From Acidobacterium sp. S8 (GTDB lineage: Bacteria > Acidobacteriota > Terriglobia > Terriglobales > Acidobacteriaceae): a stretch of DNA of 64,000 nucleotides. Both the position numbers and the translations under genes were made by a program. The stretch spans positions 17,049-81,048 of the forward strand of contig NZ_LMUM01000027.1 of assembly GCF_009765985.1 (NCBI RefSeq). Direction: 5' to 3'. The notes beneath the pieces were generated by a model that was not told where the DNA came from, searched no databases, and worked only from the letters and a program-made list of their open reading frames with translations. Each line of letters opens with the position of its first letter. Position 1 is the first letter of the stretch. Shown here piece after piece: positions 27,147-36,203 of the stretch.

Positions 27147-28157
27147 ATGATGCTAACGATTGAACAGATAGAGTCTGCCTGCGATGCTTCTCTGCAGTTC
27201 GATTTTTCTCGGCACGAGATTGAAGCGCCGGAACTTAAATTGTGCTGTACGTACTATCCATACGGCTTTCCGGTTGAAGTGAAAACGAATTCGAATGAGG
27301 TGCTGGAACAATTCAGTCAGCTCTGGGGAAGATTCACCAAGATGCATGACACAAAGCCGCTCTGCACGGACGTGCATGTGGTGGACAACGACGCAACCGA
27401 TTGCCCGCCAGCGCCGAGTTACCGAATCATGCTTCCTCTGTTGATATGTGTCGCAGACGTCGATAACTACGGCATTATCGACCTAAATAGTTGCCGCGGA
27501 AAGATCACTGTCTCACGTGCTGCACTGCGTTATCCGCTCTATAGCCAGTATTTTCTTTTGGGGATGGCAGCGTCCGGTATCGCGACACGGTACACAACGC
27601 CCATCCATGCTGGCTGCGTGGCGCTGGACGGTCGAGGTGTTCTGTTATGCGGTGATTCGGGGGCAGGCAAATCGACATTGTCATATGCCTGCGCGAGCGC
27701 CGGCTGGACATATCTAAGCGACGACGCAACTTTTCTTGTCAATGGTGGAACAGATCGTTTGGTGACAGGAAACTGTCACCAAGTTCGCTTTCGTCCTTCA
27801 GCTGTGGAGCTCTTTCCTGAACTTCAAGGGCTTGAAGTTACCCCGCGCGCCGCTGGCAAACCCTCGATCGAGCTGCCTACCGCACCAATGAAATACATCG
27901 AGCGAGCGGACACGGTGCGAGCGGACTTCATAGTCTTTTTGAAGCGGCGGGATGGAGCTCAGGCGCGACTAGTCCCTTATCGCAAAGATGTGGCGCGACA
28001 GTTCATGCGGCAGGCGCTATATGGACTGACGGAATCACTGGCTCTACAGTATGCAGCCATCGAGCGACTATTAGCTGCTGACGTTTTCGAGCTTACTTAC
28101 AGCAGTCTGGATGCGGCCATTGACCGCTTACAACGCCTAGTGCGGAGAGGGCAGTGA
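27147..28157 (+). CDS. HPr kinase/phosphorylase-like P-loop protein
   Basis: A 336-residue cytosolic protein. The C-terminal part has a P-loop GDSGAGKST and the following SYACASAGWTYLSDDA, as in the HprK C-terminal domain, where the DD follows the nucleotide site. The N-terminal half has no recognised domain and no DRTU sensor. Stand-alone HprK-like ATPases occur in several natural-product and uptake clusters; no HPr or PTS gene is nearby, so classical carbon repression is unlikely. It lies 15 bp after the TonB receptor and overlaps the MFS gene start (TGATG), so the three are co-expressed. Confidence 0.7.
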   Translation: MMLTIEQIESACDASLQFDFSRHEIEAPELKLCCTYYPYGFPVEVKTNSNEVLEQFSQLWGRFTKMHDTKPLCTDVHVVDNDATDCPPAPSYRIMLPLLICVADVDNYGIIDLNSCRGKITVSRAALRYPLYSQYFLLGMAASGIATRYTTPIHAGCVALDGRGVLLCGDSGAGKSTLSYACASAGWTYLSDDATFLVNGGTDRLVTGNCHQVRFRPSAVELFPELQGLEVTPRAAGKPSIELPTAPMKYIERADTVRADFIVFLKRRDGAQARLVPYRKDVARQFMRQALYGLTESLALQYAAIERLLAADVFELTYSSLDAAIDRLQRLVRRGQ

Positions 28158-29440
28158 TGGAAGGGCTGTTGAATTCAGCTCAATGTGTCGCGAAAGCAGT
28201 CTCCTTCTGGAAAAATCCTTACGCTTGGTTGCTGGACAAAAGACTGAGTCGCGGTTACTGGGTATTTTTTTCGGCCGCTTTCTTCTTCGATGCGGGTTTT
28301 GCTGTGTATTTCTTCCTATTCAACCTTTATTTGCTGGATTGCGGCTTCAATGAGCGTTCGATGGGCTGGATCGGCGGTGCGATGACGCTCGGGTCGCTAG
28401 CTGCGACGTTGCCAGTCGGCGCACTCGGGCGAAGGATCGGCGTGCGGCCTCTGCTAATCATTCTTTTTATTAATGCTCCGCTAACAAATGCCGTGCGCGC
28501 TATATGGGTTTGGGAGCCCGCGCAGATTGCTTTCGCGTTTCTTACCGGCGTCGCCATGAGCAGTTGGGGTGTGTGTTTTCTTCCAGCCGTCGCTCGACTC
28601 ACGAATGAGAGAAACCGGACTTCAGGATTCAGTCTGATCTTCTCCGTGAGCGTCGGAACCAGTATGCTGGGCGGCATCGTGTGTGGCTATCTTGGCAAGT
28701 GGCTCGGTTTGGCCGGGTTCATGATTCAGCCTCTCGCGGTGAAAAGGCTGATCTTGCTAGCTGCCTGTGGGATAGCACTTGTAGGGCTGTTTCCGGTGTT
28801 GCGTCTGCATGTGCCATCGCAACAGGATGCGTTTATCACGGAGCACGGACATAGAAAATGGTTGAAAGCAGGGAAGTCAAACCCGTTTTTGATACGCTTC
28901 CTCCTCTGTATGGCGTTGTGGTCTGGAATCCTGGCCGCATTCACTCCTTTTGCGAATGTGTATCTGACAAAAGACCTGCATATCTCGATGACGAAGATTG
29001 GACTGATTTTCTCGAGCGTGCAGGTAGTGCAGTTATGTATGGGGCTCTTAGCTCCAGTCCTTTTTCGTGCGTTGGGATTGGTGAATGGAATCGCCATTAC
29101 CCAGATTGCTGCAGGAATTGTATTAGTCCTTCTATCCAAAGCAGCAAATGAGAGAGTGGCCATAATCTTGTATCTGATTTATTCGGCTGCTCAGTGGATG
29201 AGTTCTCCGGGACTCTATAACTTGTTGATGAGTAAGACTCCAGACGAAGATCGAAGCAATGCTGCTGCCGCAACGATGTTCTGCAATTCCCTGGTTGCTT
29301 CGGTGGCTACAGCAGGAGCTGGAATTCTCTTTGCACGGTTTGGCTATTCACCCGTGCTATTGCTTCTTGGGGCAGGAGCGTTGCTGATCGCCTTTTTATT
29401 CCATTCTCTTATTTCGCCTTTGCAAAACGGAGCGGGCTAA
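28154..29440 (+). CDS. Major facilitator superfamily transporter
   Basis: A 428-residue inner-membrane protein with about 12 hydrophobic helices. The loop between helices 2 and 3 reads PVGALGRRIGVRPL, a fair match to the MFS signature G-x-L-a-D-r-x-G-r-r. The remaining segments alternate hydrophobic helices and short basic loops. Its start codon overlaps the stop of the HprK-like gene. With the TonB receptor upstream it could move the imported compound over the inner membrane, or export something. Substrate unknown. Confidence 0.88.
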   Translation: MMEGLLNSAQCVAKAVSFWKNPYAWLLDKRLSRGYWVFFSAAFFFDAGFAVYFFLFNLYLLDCGFNERSMGWIGGAMTLGSLAATLPVGALGRRIGVRPLLIILFINAPLTNAVRAIWVWEPAQIAFAFLTGVAMSSWGVCFLPAVARLTNERNRTSGFSLIFSVSVGTSMLGGIVCGYLGKWLGLAGFMIQPLAVKRLILLAACGIALVGLFPVLRLHVPSQQDAFITEHGHRKWLKAGKSNPFLIRFLLCMALWSGILAAFTPFANVYLTKDLHISMTKIGLIFSSVQVVQLCMGLLAPVLFRALGLVNGIAITQIAAGIVLVLLSKAANERVAIILYLIYSAAQWMSSPGLYNLLMSKTPDEDRSNAAAATMFCNSLVASVATAGAGILFARFGYSPVLLLLGAGALLIAFLFHSLISPLQNGAG

Positions 29441-29464
29441 GGTGGGCTACGACTTCGACTGGAG

Positions 29465-29653
29465 ATGACAGCGTTGGCCTTTCAACCGGACAAATATTTT
29501 TCGCAATATGACGGCATCATTGCGGGATTTCAATTGTGGGATCGCATCGGTGAGAATGTAGCGGCTGCGGTGCAGGCGCTAGGATCAAACGATGAACAGG
29601 TTGCCGACCGCTACAGGAGTTGTGGCACAAGCGCCGAAAATGTTATGGATTGA
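29465..29653 (+). CDS. Short hypothetical frame after the MFS gene
   Basis: A 62-residue frame (starts MTALAFQPDKYF) with no recognised domain. It begins 24 nt after the MFS stop and ends 11 bases inside the stop region of the convergent cytochrome gene. The ribosome site (TGGAG touching the ATG) is poorly spaced. It may be a fragment or not be translated. Confidence 0.25.
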   Translation: MTALAFQPDKYFSQYDGIIAGFQLWDRIGENVAAAVQALGSNDEQVADRYRSCGTSAENVMD

Positions 29654-29948
29654 AGAAGCGCAATAGTTCCTGCTCGTCGTGCTGACTGAGAGAAGCGCGT
29701 ACACGCATGTGGCGCACGACGGTACCTGAAATATTGGGAGAGAAGCCCTCGGGCGCTGTGTGACAGCGCGAACAATGCGCCTCAAAGAGACGTTGACCTT
29801 CATCCTCATGTGGCTGAGGTTTGTTCGATGTGGGTGAGTGCTTGTCTGTTGGATTCGGAGGGACTTGCTCAGTCTTCTGTGACTTGGCCTCGGGTAGGGG
29901 CAGTGCAAGCGCCCCCAAAATGATGGCAAGAAAATATTTCTTATTCAT
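29643..29948 (-). CDS. Small periplasmic cytochrome c
   Basis: A protein of about 101 residues with a signal peptide (YFLAIILGALALPLPEA). One heme c motif, CSRCH, lies in AHCSRCHTAPEGFS, and the axial methionine is probably in VVRHMRVRA. I take the ATG at 29948, preceded by AAAGGA; a longer frame to 30005 would run back into the upstream gene. Its start overlaps the stop of the outer-membrane gene (29945), so they are coupled. Confidence 0.82.
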   Translation of the reverse strand: MNKKYFLAIILGALALPLPEAKSQKTEQVPPNPTDKHSPTSNKPQPHEDEGQRLFEAHCSRCHTAPEGFSPNISGTVVRHMRVRASLSQHDEQELLRFFNP

Positions 29949-30994
29949 TTCATTTTTCCTTTCCAGGTGGGGAAAAGAAACCGGTAAACAATTCCCGTTT
30001 CCCAAATGTTCGTATCGCCGGCCGACGAGAACTGCCGCGCATAGCTGGTAAGAATTCTCGTGTTGTGCGGCAGGTTATAATCCAATCCGAAATCGGCGCG
30101 CTGTACGTTCGTCAGCGGTAGGCCATCGCTCGCAACGTTGTCACGGCGGAATGTCTGCTGCATACGAAATAGAGGTTCGAAACGGCCGATCCAACTATTA
30201 AGGCCTCCGAACGCCTGCGTCCTGTAGTCGGCTTCGATCCAATAGCCTTGTGCATGACGACCGCGCGCGAACTCAGAACGCAGCCGAAAAACGGTGTCTT
30301 TTGGCTCCCACCATAGATGTGCACCGTAAAAGTTTTCTTGTGTATCCTGCAGTTGTCGGTCATACGACAGGCCCAGTTCAAGACGGCTACCAGGCAGATA
30401 GAGGCTGGCGCGCCCGCCGAATGAACGTTTCGCGTTGAATTGTTCATTATCACTGCGAGCAGAGAACCATGTAGCGTAATCAACGGAGTACTTTCGGCGT
30501 GACACTGCGGAACCGCGTAACATTCCACCTAATCCTGAACCGCTCGATAGCAGCCCTAGACTGGCGATAAGCGGGCCATCTTGAAAATTGCCGATCCAGA
30601 CTGGGGATAACCTCTCGTTATAGGTGTTAAACGGAAGCAGAAAGCTGCCGCCGACCAGGGTGAAATGCGGAGAAACAATGTAGTCGCCTTGGAGATAAGT
30701 GAATCCGGCGAAATGAGTGTGATCGTATCCGTTGCTGTCAGGAGAAAAGGTTTCGAGTATCGTCGCCCGTGACTCTATGAGTAAATGCTTGCCGATCGGC
30801 GCAGCCAGCAAAGGCTCGATCAATGGTTGATAGGTGGTATTACCTCCATTCGTGCTGGTAAGAAACGCAACACCTCCGGAGATGAGGGGCGTGTCCTGCG
30901 CGACTCCACAGCGGGCACAGAAAACGAGGGCCAACGAAAAAATGGCGCCCATCGTCATTTTCAAATATCGATATCTCAGAATCAGGTGGGGCAT
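29945..30994 (-). CDS. Outer-membrane beta-barrel protein of unknown function
   Basis: A 349-residue exported protein with a signal region (GAIFSLALVFCARCGVAQ) and many amphipathic strands with aromatic girdles (for example YGAHLWWEPKDTVFRLRSEF). No enzymatic motif is visible. It is coupled to a cytochrome c gene. Upstream, three TTGTCAY-like units with an 11-nt period lie on its sense strand, which puts it in the same predicted regulon as the response regulator at 21135. I do not recognise a named family. Confidence 0.65.
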   Translation of the reverse strand: MPHLILRYRYLKMTMGAIFSLALVFCARCGVAQDTPLISGGVAFLTSTNGGNTTYQPLIEPLLAAPIGKHLLIESRATILETFSPDSNGYDHTHFAGFTYLQGDYIVSPHFTLVGGSFLLPFNTYNERLSPVWIGNFQDGPLIASLGLLSSGSGLGGMLRGSAVSRRKYSVDYATWFSARSDNEQFNAKRSFGGRASLYLPGSRLELGLSYDRQLQDTQENFYGAHLWWEPKDTVFRLRSEFARGRHAQGYWIEADYRTQAFGGLNSWIGRFEPLFRMQQTFRRDNVASDGLPLTNVQRADFGLDYNLPHNTRILTSYARQFSSAGDTNIWETGIVYRFLFPTWKGKMK

Positions 30995-31047
30995 GCTGCC
31001 ACATTAGCGAGAACGGCGGAGCGGCGTGTCTCGGCATCGTCTGGCCT

Positions 31048-31065
31048 TTGTCAATTGATTGTCAC
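31048..31065 (+). promoter_or_regulatory. PHO-box-like repeat on the plus strand
   Basis: TTGTCAA, TTGA, TTGTCAC: two units 11 nt apart. It faces right, where no gene is evident before the htpG stop at 31478. It may help the minus-strand promoter or drive an unrecognised small transcript. Confidence 0.6.
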
Positions 31066-31092
31066 TTGCGTTCGGCATCCGTCGTAACAAGC

Positions 31093-31121
31093 GTGACAAT
31101 CGTATGACTCTGATACGACAA
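31093..31121 (-). promoter_or_regulatory. TTGTCAY repeat array before the outer-membrane gene
   Basis: On the minus strand the units are TTGTCGT (31121-31115), GAGTCAT (31110-31104) and TTGTCAC (31099-31093), exactly 11 nt apart. They lie about 100 bp upstream of the gene that starts at 30994. Confidence 0.68.
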
Positions 31122-31477
31122 CTGTCCGAATCGGCGGTCAACGAGATCGCATTGTCTGAGGTTGTGCTTATAACGCAGAAGTGCTCAGCGCAGAACTGCT
31201 AATGGAGAATTGTGCGACCAAGGTCGTACATGAGTTTTTGCAAAATATGTAGGCACTATATTAGGGATTCGCCGTGTCGGTACTCACGCCCGATGAGAAA
31301 CAAAAACGAATTCTTCCGACTGGAACAGTCGTGAATGAATCGAAAACACCTATGCTTGTCGATACAGAGTAGGACTTGATGCCGGCCGAACGCAACAGGC
31401 AAACAGAGTAGCTTTGCAGTGAGATGCCTTGATACCATCCGTCGCGATTGCGAAGGATGGCATCAGGGTCGGGACTA
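31122..31477. other. Intergenic stretch between the repeat array and htpG
   Basis: I see no convincing gene. A weak hairpin (CCATCC with GGATGG) lies at about 31436-31461, downstream of htpG on its strand, without a T run. A short plus-strand transcript from the box at 31048 is possible but unsupported. Confidence 0.4.
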
Positions 31478-33343
31478 CTAGATTGATTGGCTCAGGACCC
31501 GGTTGAGGCGTTGAACGAAGATCGCCGGGTCTTTAATTGGCACACCTTCGAGCAGCAGAGCCTGCTCGAAGAGCAGCCACGCGGCATCCTGTGCGGTGCC
31601 ATCGTCGCTCCGGGCGACTAGTTTTTTGATGATCTCGTGGTTGGGATTGATCTCGAGTATCGGCTTTAGCTCGGGCATATCCGTCTGACCCATGGCTCGC
31701 ATCATCTGGCGCATGCGTGCAGAGGGCTCGTCTTCATCTGAAACAATGCACGAGGGGCTGTCGGCGAGGCGTGTTGAGACGCGGACGTCCTTGACGTTGT
31801 CACCTAGCGTGGTCTTGAGCTTTTCCAGCAGCGGCTTTAAAGTCTCGACATCTTCGGGCTCAGATTCGTCCTTGAGTTCTTCGCCAGCTGCGGACTTATT
31901 GACGGCTTTTAGGTCGATATCGCCGTACTTCTCAACGGTGGAGAAGACAATCTCATCGATATCGTCATCAAGGATTAGAACCTCGATGCCCTTCTTCTTG
32001 TAAATCTCGAGCAGCGGTGAGGTGCGCAGCAGAGCTTCAGTTCCGCCGGTGATGTAGTAGATGCTCTTCTGTTCAGCCTGCATGCGCGACTTTGCATCTG
32101 CGAGGCCAGTAAGTCCATCAACCTTAGTCGACTTGAAACGAATGAGGTCAATCAGCGTCTCGCGGTTGGCATAATCGCCATAGAGACCTTCCTTGAGTGG
32201 GCGGTTATACTCGGGGATAAACTTCGCATATTTCTCGGGGTCGTTTGCGGCGATGCCCTTCAGTTCTGAGAGGATCTTTTTGACGCTTGCGGTCTTGATG
32301 CTGGTGAGGATCTTATTCTGTTGCAAGATCTCGCGGCTGACGTTGAGCGGGAGGTCTTCGCTGTCGATGACGCCGCGGACGAAGCGGAGATATTGTGGCA
32401 GTAACTCCTTAGAGTCATCCATGATGAAGACACGCTTAACGTAGAGTTTGACACCGGTCTTGTAGTCCGCCTGATAAAGATCGAGAGGTGCCTTGGCGGG
32501 AATATAAAAAAGCGTGGTGTACTCGAGCGAACCTTCGGCGCGCGTGTGGAACCAGAAGAGTGGGTCTTCCCAGTCGCCGGTAAGGGATTTGTAAAGTTCC
32601 TTATAGTCCTCATCCTTAAGTTCGTTCTTGGATCGGCGCCACATTGCACTGGCTACGTTGATCTGTTCGGTGACGCGGGTCTTGATGGACTCCTTCTTCT
32701 CGGCGTTCCATTCGCTTTTGTCATAGGCAAGAAAGATGGGGAAGACGATGTGGTTCGAGTACTTCTTAACGATCTCCTGCAAGCGCCAGCTGTTGGCATA
32801 CTGCGCTCCCTCTTCGTTGAAATGAAGAAGAATGGTAGTTCCAGCGACGGCGCGCTCCGCGGGCTCGATTTCGAAGCTGGTCTTTCCGTCGGAGATCCAA
32901 CGCCAGGCTTTGTCGTCTCCGGCCTTGCGAGAGAGAACCTCGACCTTATCGGCGACCATGAAGGCAGAGTAGAAGCCGACACCGAACTGCCCAATGAGAT
33001 TGGAGTCTTTACGTGCGTCGCCAGAGAGCTGCGACAGGAAGTTTTTGGTTCCGGAGCGAGCGATGGTGCCGAGGTGCGAAACAAGGTCCTCCTCGTTCAT
33101 GCCGATGCCGGTATCGGAGATCGTGAGAGTCTTGTGCTCCTCGTCGAGTTCAAGGTCGATGCGAGGATCGAAGGGAAGCGACTTATAGGCTTCGTCAACG
33201 AGTGTAAGGTGGCGCAGCTTGTCGAGGGCATCGGATGAGTTGGAGATCAGCTCGCGAAGGAAGATTTCAGGGTGCGAATAGAGTGAATGCACGATGAGCT
33301 GGAGAAGTTGGCTTACTTCTGTTTGAAATTCACGTTTGGACAT
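31478..33343 (-). CDS. htpG: Molecular chaperone HtpG (bacterial Hsp90)
   Basis: A 621-residue cytosolic ATP-dependent chaperone that remodels client proteins as a dimer. The N-terminal GHKL ATPase is intact: the catalytic glutamate in FLRELISNSSDALDKLR, the DTGIGM box, and GQFGVGFYSAFMVADKV. The middle domain has the ISDGKTSFEIEP and YIPAKAPLDLY segments and the SEDLPLNVSREILQQNKIL motif, and the C-terminal dimerisation domain follows. Length is that of the E. coli protein. It is an isolated housekeeping gene with no operon partner. A second GHKL ATPase, in the defence cluster at 47827, is unrelated in its C-terminal parts. Confidence 0.97.
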   Translation of the reverse strand: MSKREFQTEVSQLLQLIVHSLYSHPEIFLRELISNSSDALDKLRHLTLVDEAYKSLPFDPRIDLELDEEHKTLTISDTGIGMNEEDLVSHLGTIARSGTKNFLSQLSGDARKDSNLIGQFGVGFYSAFMVADKVEVLSRKAGDDKAWRWISDGKTSFEIEPAERAVAGTTILLHFNEEGAQYANSWRLQEIVKKYSNHIVFPIFLAYDKSEWNAEKKESIKTRVTEQINVASAMWRRSKNELKDEDYKELYKSLTGDWEDPLFWFHTRAEGSLEYTTLFYIPAKAPLDLYQADYKTGVKLYVKRVFIMDDSKELLPQYLRFVRGVIDSEDLPLNVSREILQQNKILTSIKTASVKKILSELKGIAANDPEKYAKFIPEYNRPLKEGLYGDYANRETLIDLIRFKSTKVDGLTGLADAKSRMQAEQKSIYYITGGTEALLRTSPLLEIYKKKGIEVLILDDDIDEIVFSTVEKYGDIDLKAVNKSAAGEELKDESEPEDVETLKPLLEKLKTTLGDNVKDVRVSTRLADSPSCIVSDEDEPSARMRQMMRAMGQTDMPELKPILEINPNHEIIKKLVARSDDGTAQDAAWLLFEQALLLEGVPIKDPAIFVQRLNRVLSQSI

Positions 33344-33654
33344 AAGTAATTAATTATCGCCAAAAATAGGGAAGTTTGCAGTCGACGAAATAGGACAAGA
33401 CATCATCACCATGATGTCTTCCCAACGCCGGCCCTTCTCATTCATGGAGAGGCGGAAGCGCATTTAATCGTACTCATCGAAAAGATGAGCACCGATTGGC
33501 GAAGAAAGCACTGGTAGCAACTTCAGCAGCACCCTCGACAATTTTGCTCAGACGTCGGCCGTACCACGGCAGAAATCAGTGCTGAACTCATCGCCTACTC
33601 AAATTCGAGAGTGCTGATTTAGCGATATGCCCTGTTCTCAAGTCGAACGAGAAG

Positions 33655-33680
33655 GGCACTTGTCGGAAGGCGAACTATGG
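33655..33680 (+). repeat. Dispersed intergenic repeat, copy 1
   Basis: GGCACTTGTCGGAAGGCGAACTATGG cannot be shown in full; key parts are GCACTTGTCGG at the left and GCGAACTATGG at the right. The consensus across four copies is GCACTTGTCCGA, 3 bases, GCGGACTAT. Confidence 0.5.
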
Positions 33681-33883
33681 GGTATGTGCATTTTTTCGAA
33701 GAATCGGCCAATCATTCATAGCAGTGACACGCTGATTCACGCCAAGTAGTGGAGCGCTTGAAGTCGGCGCTATCGGCTCGGTTTCCGCGCGCAGGCCAGG
33801 ATACTCATCTGAACTGTTCAGATCGATTATGTTTCGGGCAAGTAATCGACGAACCGTGTATCCGAGATGTGATTTTCACATGT

Positions 33884-33927
33884 GCGGACGTATAGTCCAC
33901 TTGTCCGACAAGCGGACTATACGTCCG
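33884..33927. repeat. Large inverted repeat, copy 2 of the dispersed repeat
   Basis: The left arm (33884-33905) and right arm (33906-33927) pair with only mismatches at one internal base and the outer edge. The right half contains GACAAGCGGACTATACG, the same core as the copies at 38441 and 41090. It would form a 20-bp cruciform or RNA hairpin. Confidence 0.75.
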
Positions 33928-34206
33928 GGCGACAAAGCCGTCTTTCGTCAGCAATCTTTCTTGACGAGAATCGCCTTGCCGAATGTTCTGTTGCATTGAC
34001 TTTGGGCGAAGGGGCCGGCTTTTTTTGCCGATCTGATGGATTATTGGGCGATTTGGTAACAACTGAGGCGTTGTTCACCCACTTGGACATTTTGTTTGCA
34101 GTGTGATCGCCACTTGCATCGGTAGTTTGTCGCCAGAGAAGTTTGAACCCACTATTTTAGATCAAAGATATATCCGCTCTCAGTCTCGTCATTTCATCGA
34201 GTTTTA

Positions 34207-36071
34207 ATGCGGCGGCTCGCAACAGTTGAAACGATGGTGTGTGGTATCGAGATGCAGTTACAGTCTACTAACCAGGGTTTTCGATCTATCGGCAGTCTGT
34301 TAATCACCCTTAGTGTTTTGCTAATCCTATTTTGCAGTCGGCCGCTGCACGCCCAAGAGATGCCAGAAGAAATCTGTGCACGTCCACACATCGGCAGCGT
34401 GGTCGAAGAGCCGGCAGACGTCCGAAGTACTCATGGCGTGCTCGAAATTACCCTGACTGCTTTCAATGCCGCGCAAAGCGATGGCAGCACACGCTACTGT
34501 TTTATAGATGCGCAGGGCCGTGAATCTCCCAATCTACGTGTCAATCCAGGCGATTTAGTGATTATTCATTTGAAGAATGCCATTACAGAGCCGAACCAGG
34601 GGGATCCGGAGGCATCGCATGTCCACTCACGAATGACCGGTAACGCCTGCACGAGTGGGACAATGAGCATCTCGTCCACCAATCTGCATTTTCACGGACT
34701 GACGATCCCGCCGGTCTGCCACCAAGACGATGTTTTGAAGACTTCGGTACAGCCGGGCGACCCTCCGTTTGAATATCGCTTTCGCATTCCGGAGAATGAG
34801 GCGCCCGGGCTTTACTGGTATCACCCGCACATTCATGGATTCAGCAAGCAACAGGTTCTTGGCGGCGCTTCCGGCGCGTTGATCGTCGAGGGAATTGAGC
34901 GCGTGAAAAGGGAAGTGGCCGGACTGCCGGAGCGCGTCTTCATTATCCGCGATCAGGACCTGATCAACCCGAATGCGTCACCGTCGAAATCGGAGCCCGC
35001 GGTGCCAAAATTCATGATCGATCGCGACGGAGATGCAGCCAATAACGGCACAGGCTTCGGCAAGCCTGCCAAAGACCTGTCGATCAATTACGTGCCGGTG
35101 CCATTTCCGGATTACCCGCCAGCGATAGTTCAGATGAAACCGGGAGAGCGGCAGCTATGGCGAGTTTTGAATGCGTCGGCGATTACCTATCTAAATCTCG
35201 AGGTTCTCTTTCAGCGTTTCCCACAGCCATTGGGTATCGTGGCCATGGATGGTGTGCCTATCGGATATGGAGTCGACACTCAGGCAGCAGGGGAATCCTT
35301 GAACTGGCAGACGCATCTCGGCATTCCGCCCGGAGCGCGCGTGGAATTTATTGTGCAAGGACCACCTGCCGGCGAGACCGGTCTTTTGGTTAACGCGCAC
35401 GGTGGACACGGGGCCGGGCGGAGAGAACGACACCAACAGGATGCTCGCGAGGATTATTCCAACACCGAATGCTCCGGAACCACGCTTTAGATTGGAGAGT
35501 TCTCCCCAGCCGATACCCTCGCCGAATCTGAAATGGCTCGGCGATGTCGCTCCAGTGCGCGTGCGGCGATTGTACTTCTCAGAGAAACTGGCCGATCCTA
35601 ATGATCCGACCAGTGCGGTCGAATTTTATCTGACCGAAGAAGGCCAAACGCCGAAGATGTTCGACATGGACGCTACACTCCCGAATCTCGTGGCCCCAGC
35701 AAGGAACGGTCGAAGACTGGATCATTGAAAACCGCTCGCGCGAGCTGCACGCCTTCCATATCCATCAACTGCATTTTCTGCTGCTTGAATACATGGGCAG
35801 GCAGGTGAACGAGAATTTTGTGAGGGATACGGTTAACGTGCCCTACTATGACGGCCGATTGCTTAGCTATCCCAGTATTCGGGTTCGCGTTGATTTTCGC
35901 GGCCCGAATATTGTCGGGACATTTCCGTACCACTGTCACCTCCTCGAGCATGAAGACAAAGGCATGATGGGGTCGATAGAGGTTGTTCCGCAAAAAGCGG
36001 CTGAATCGCCCTTAGCGGACATGATTCCTGAGTCAGCGAAGAAAATTCACAAAGGCGAAGCCCAGCGATAA
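34207..36071 (+). pseudogene. Multicopper oxidase (CueO/SufI-like), two +1 frameshifts
   Basis: The complete family content is visible but in three reading frames. Part 1 (34207-35490) has a signal peptide (SVLLILFCSRPLHAQ) and copper motifs NLHFHGL and YWYHPHIHG. Near 35391 an extra base moves the frame; the next part carries TRTVDTGPGGEND and continues to about 35695. There, in a CCCC run, a second extra base moves the frame again to the C-terminal part with HAFHIHQLHF and YHCHLLEHEDKGMM, the T1/T2/T3 copper ligands. So the domain set is intact but interrupted twice. An in-frame ATG at 34252 may be the native start. Either a recent pseudogene or base-calling errors. Confidence 0.8.
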
Positions 36072-36203
36072 GAAATCTCATTCGTTGCGAAATTTCCGTC
36101 TGCATTTCTATTCACGAACCGTTAACCAGATAAATACATTGTTGCAATGTTTTGGAGACTATTCTTCCTCGGGTTGGGTCCGAGCCCCAACACAGGAGGA
36201 AGT

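Larger units (their letters stand above)
33344..34206. other. 863-bp intergenic region with two copies of a dispersed repeat
   Basis: No convincing coding sequence. It holds a 44-bp near-perfect inverted repeat (33884-33927) and a related single unit (33655-33680), both belonging to a repeat family described separately. Its right end presumably has the multicopper oxidase promoter. Confidence 0.6.

Noticed and set aside
31048..31121. Assignment of the two-component system as genuine PhoR-PhoB
   Set aside because: The repeats match PhoB-box layout, but the kinase has a large periplasmic sensor and no PAS domain, and the PiT-DUF47 genes lack the repeat. OmpR/PhoB family is as far as the sequence supports.
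32546..33238. 230-residue plus-strand frame
   Set aside because: Antisense of htpG; no independent motifs.
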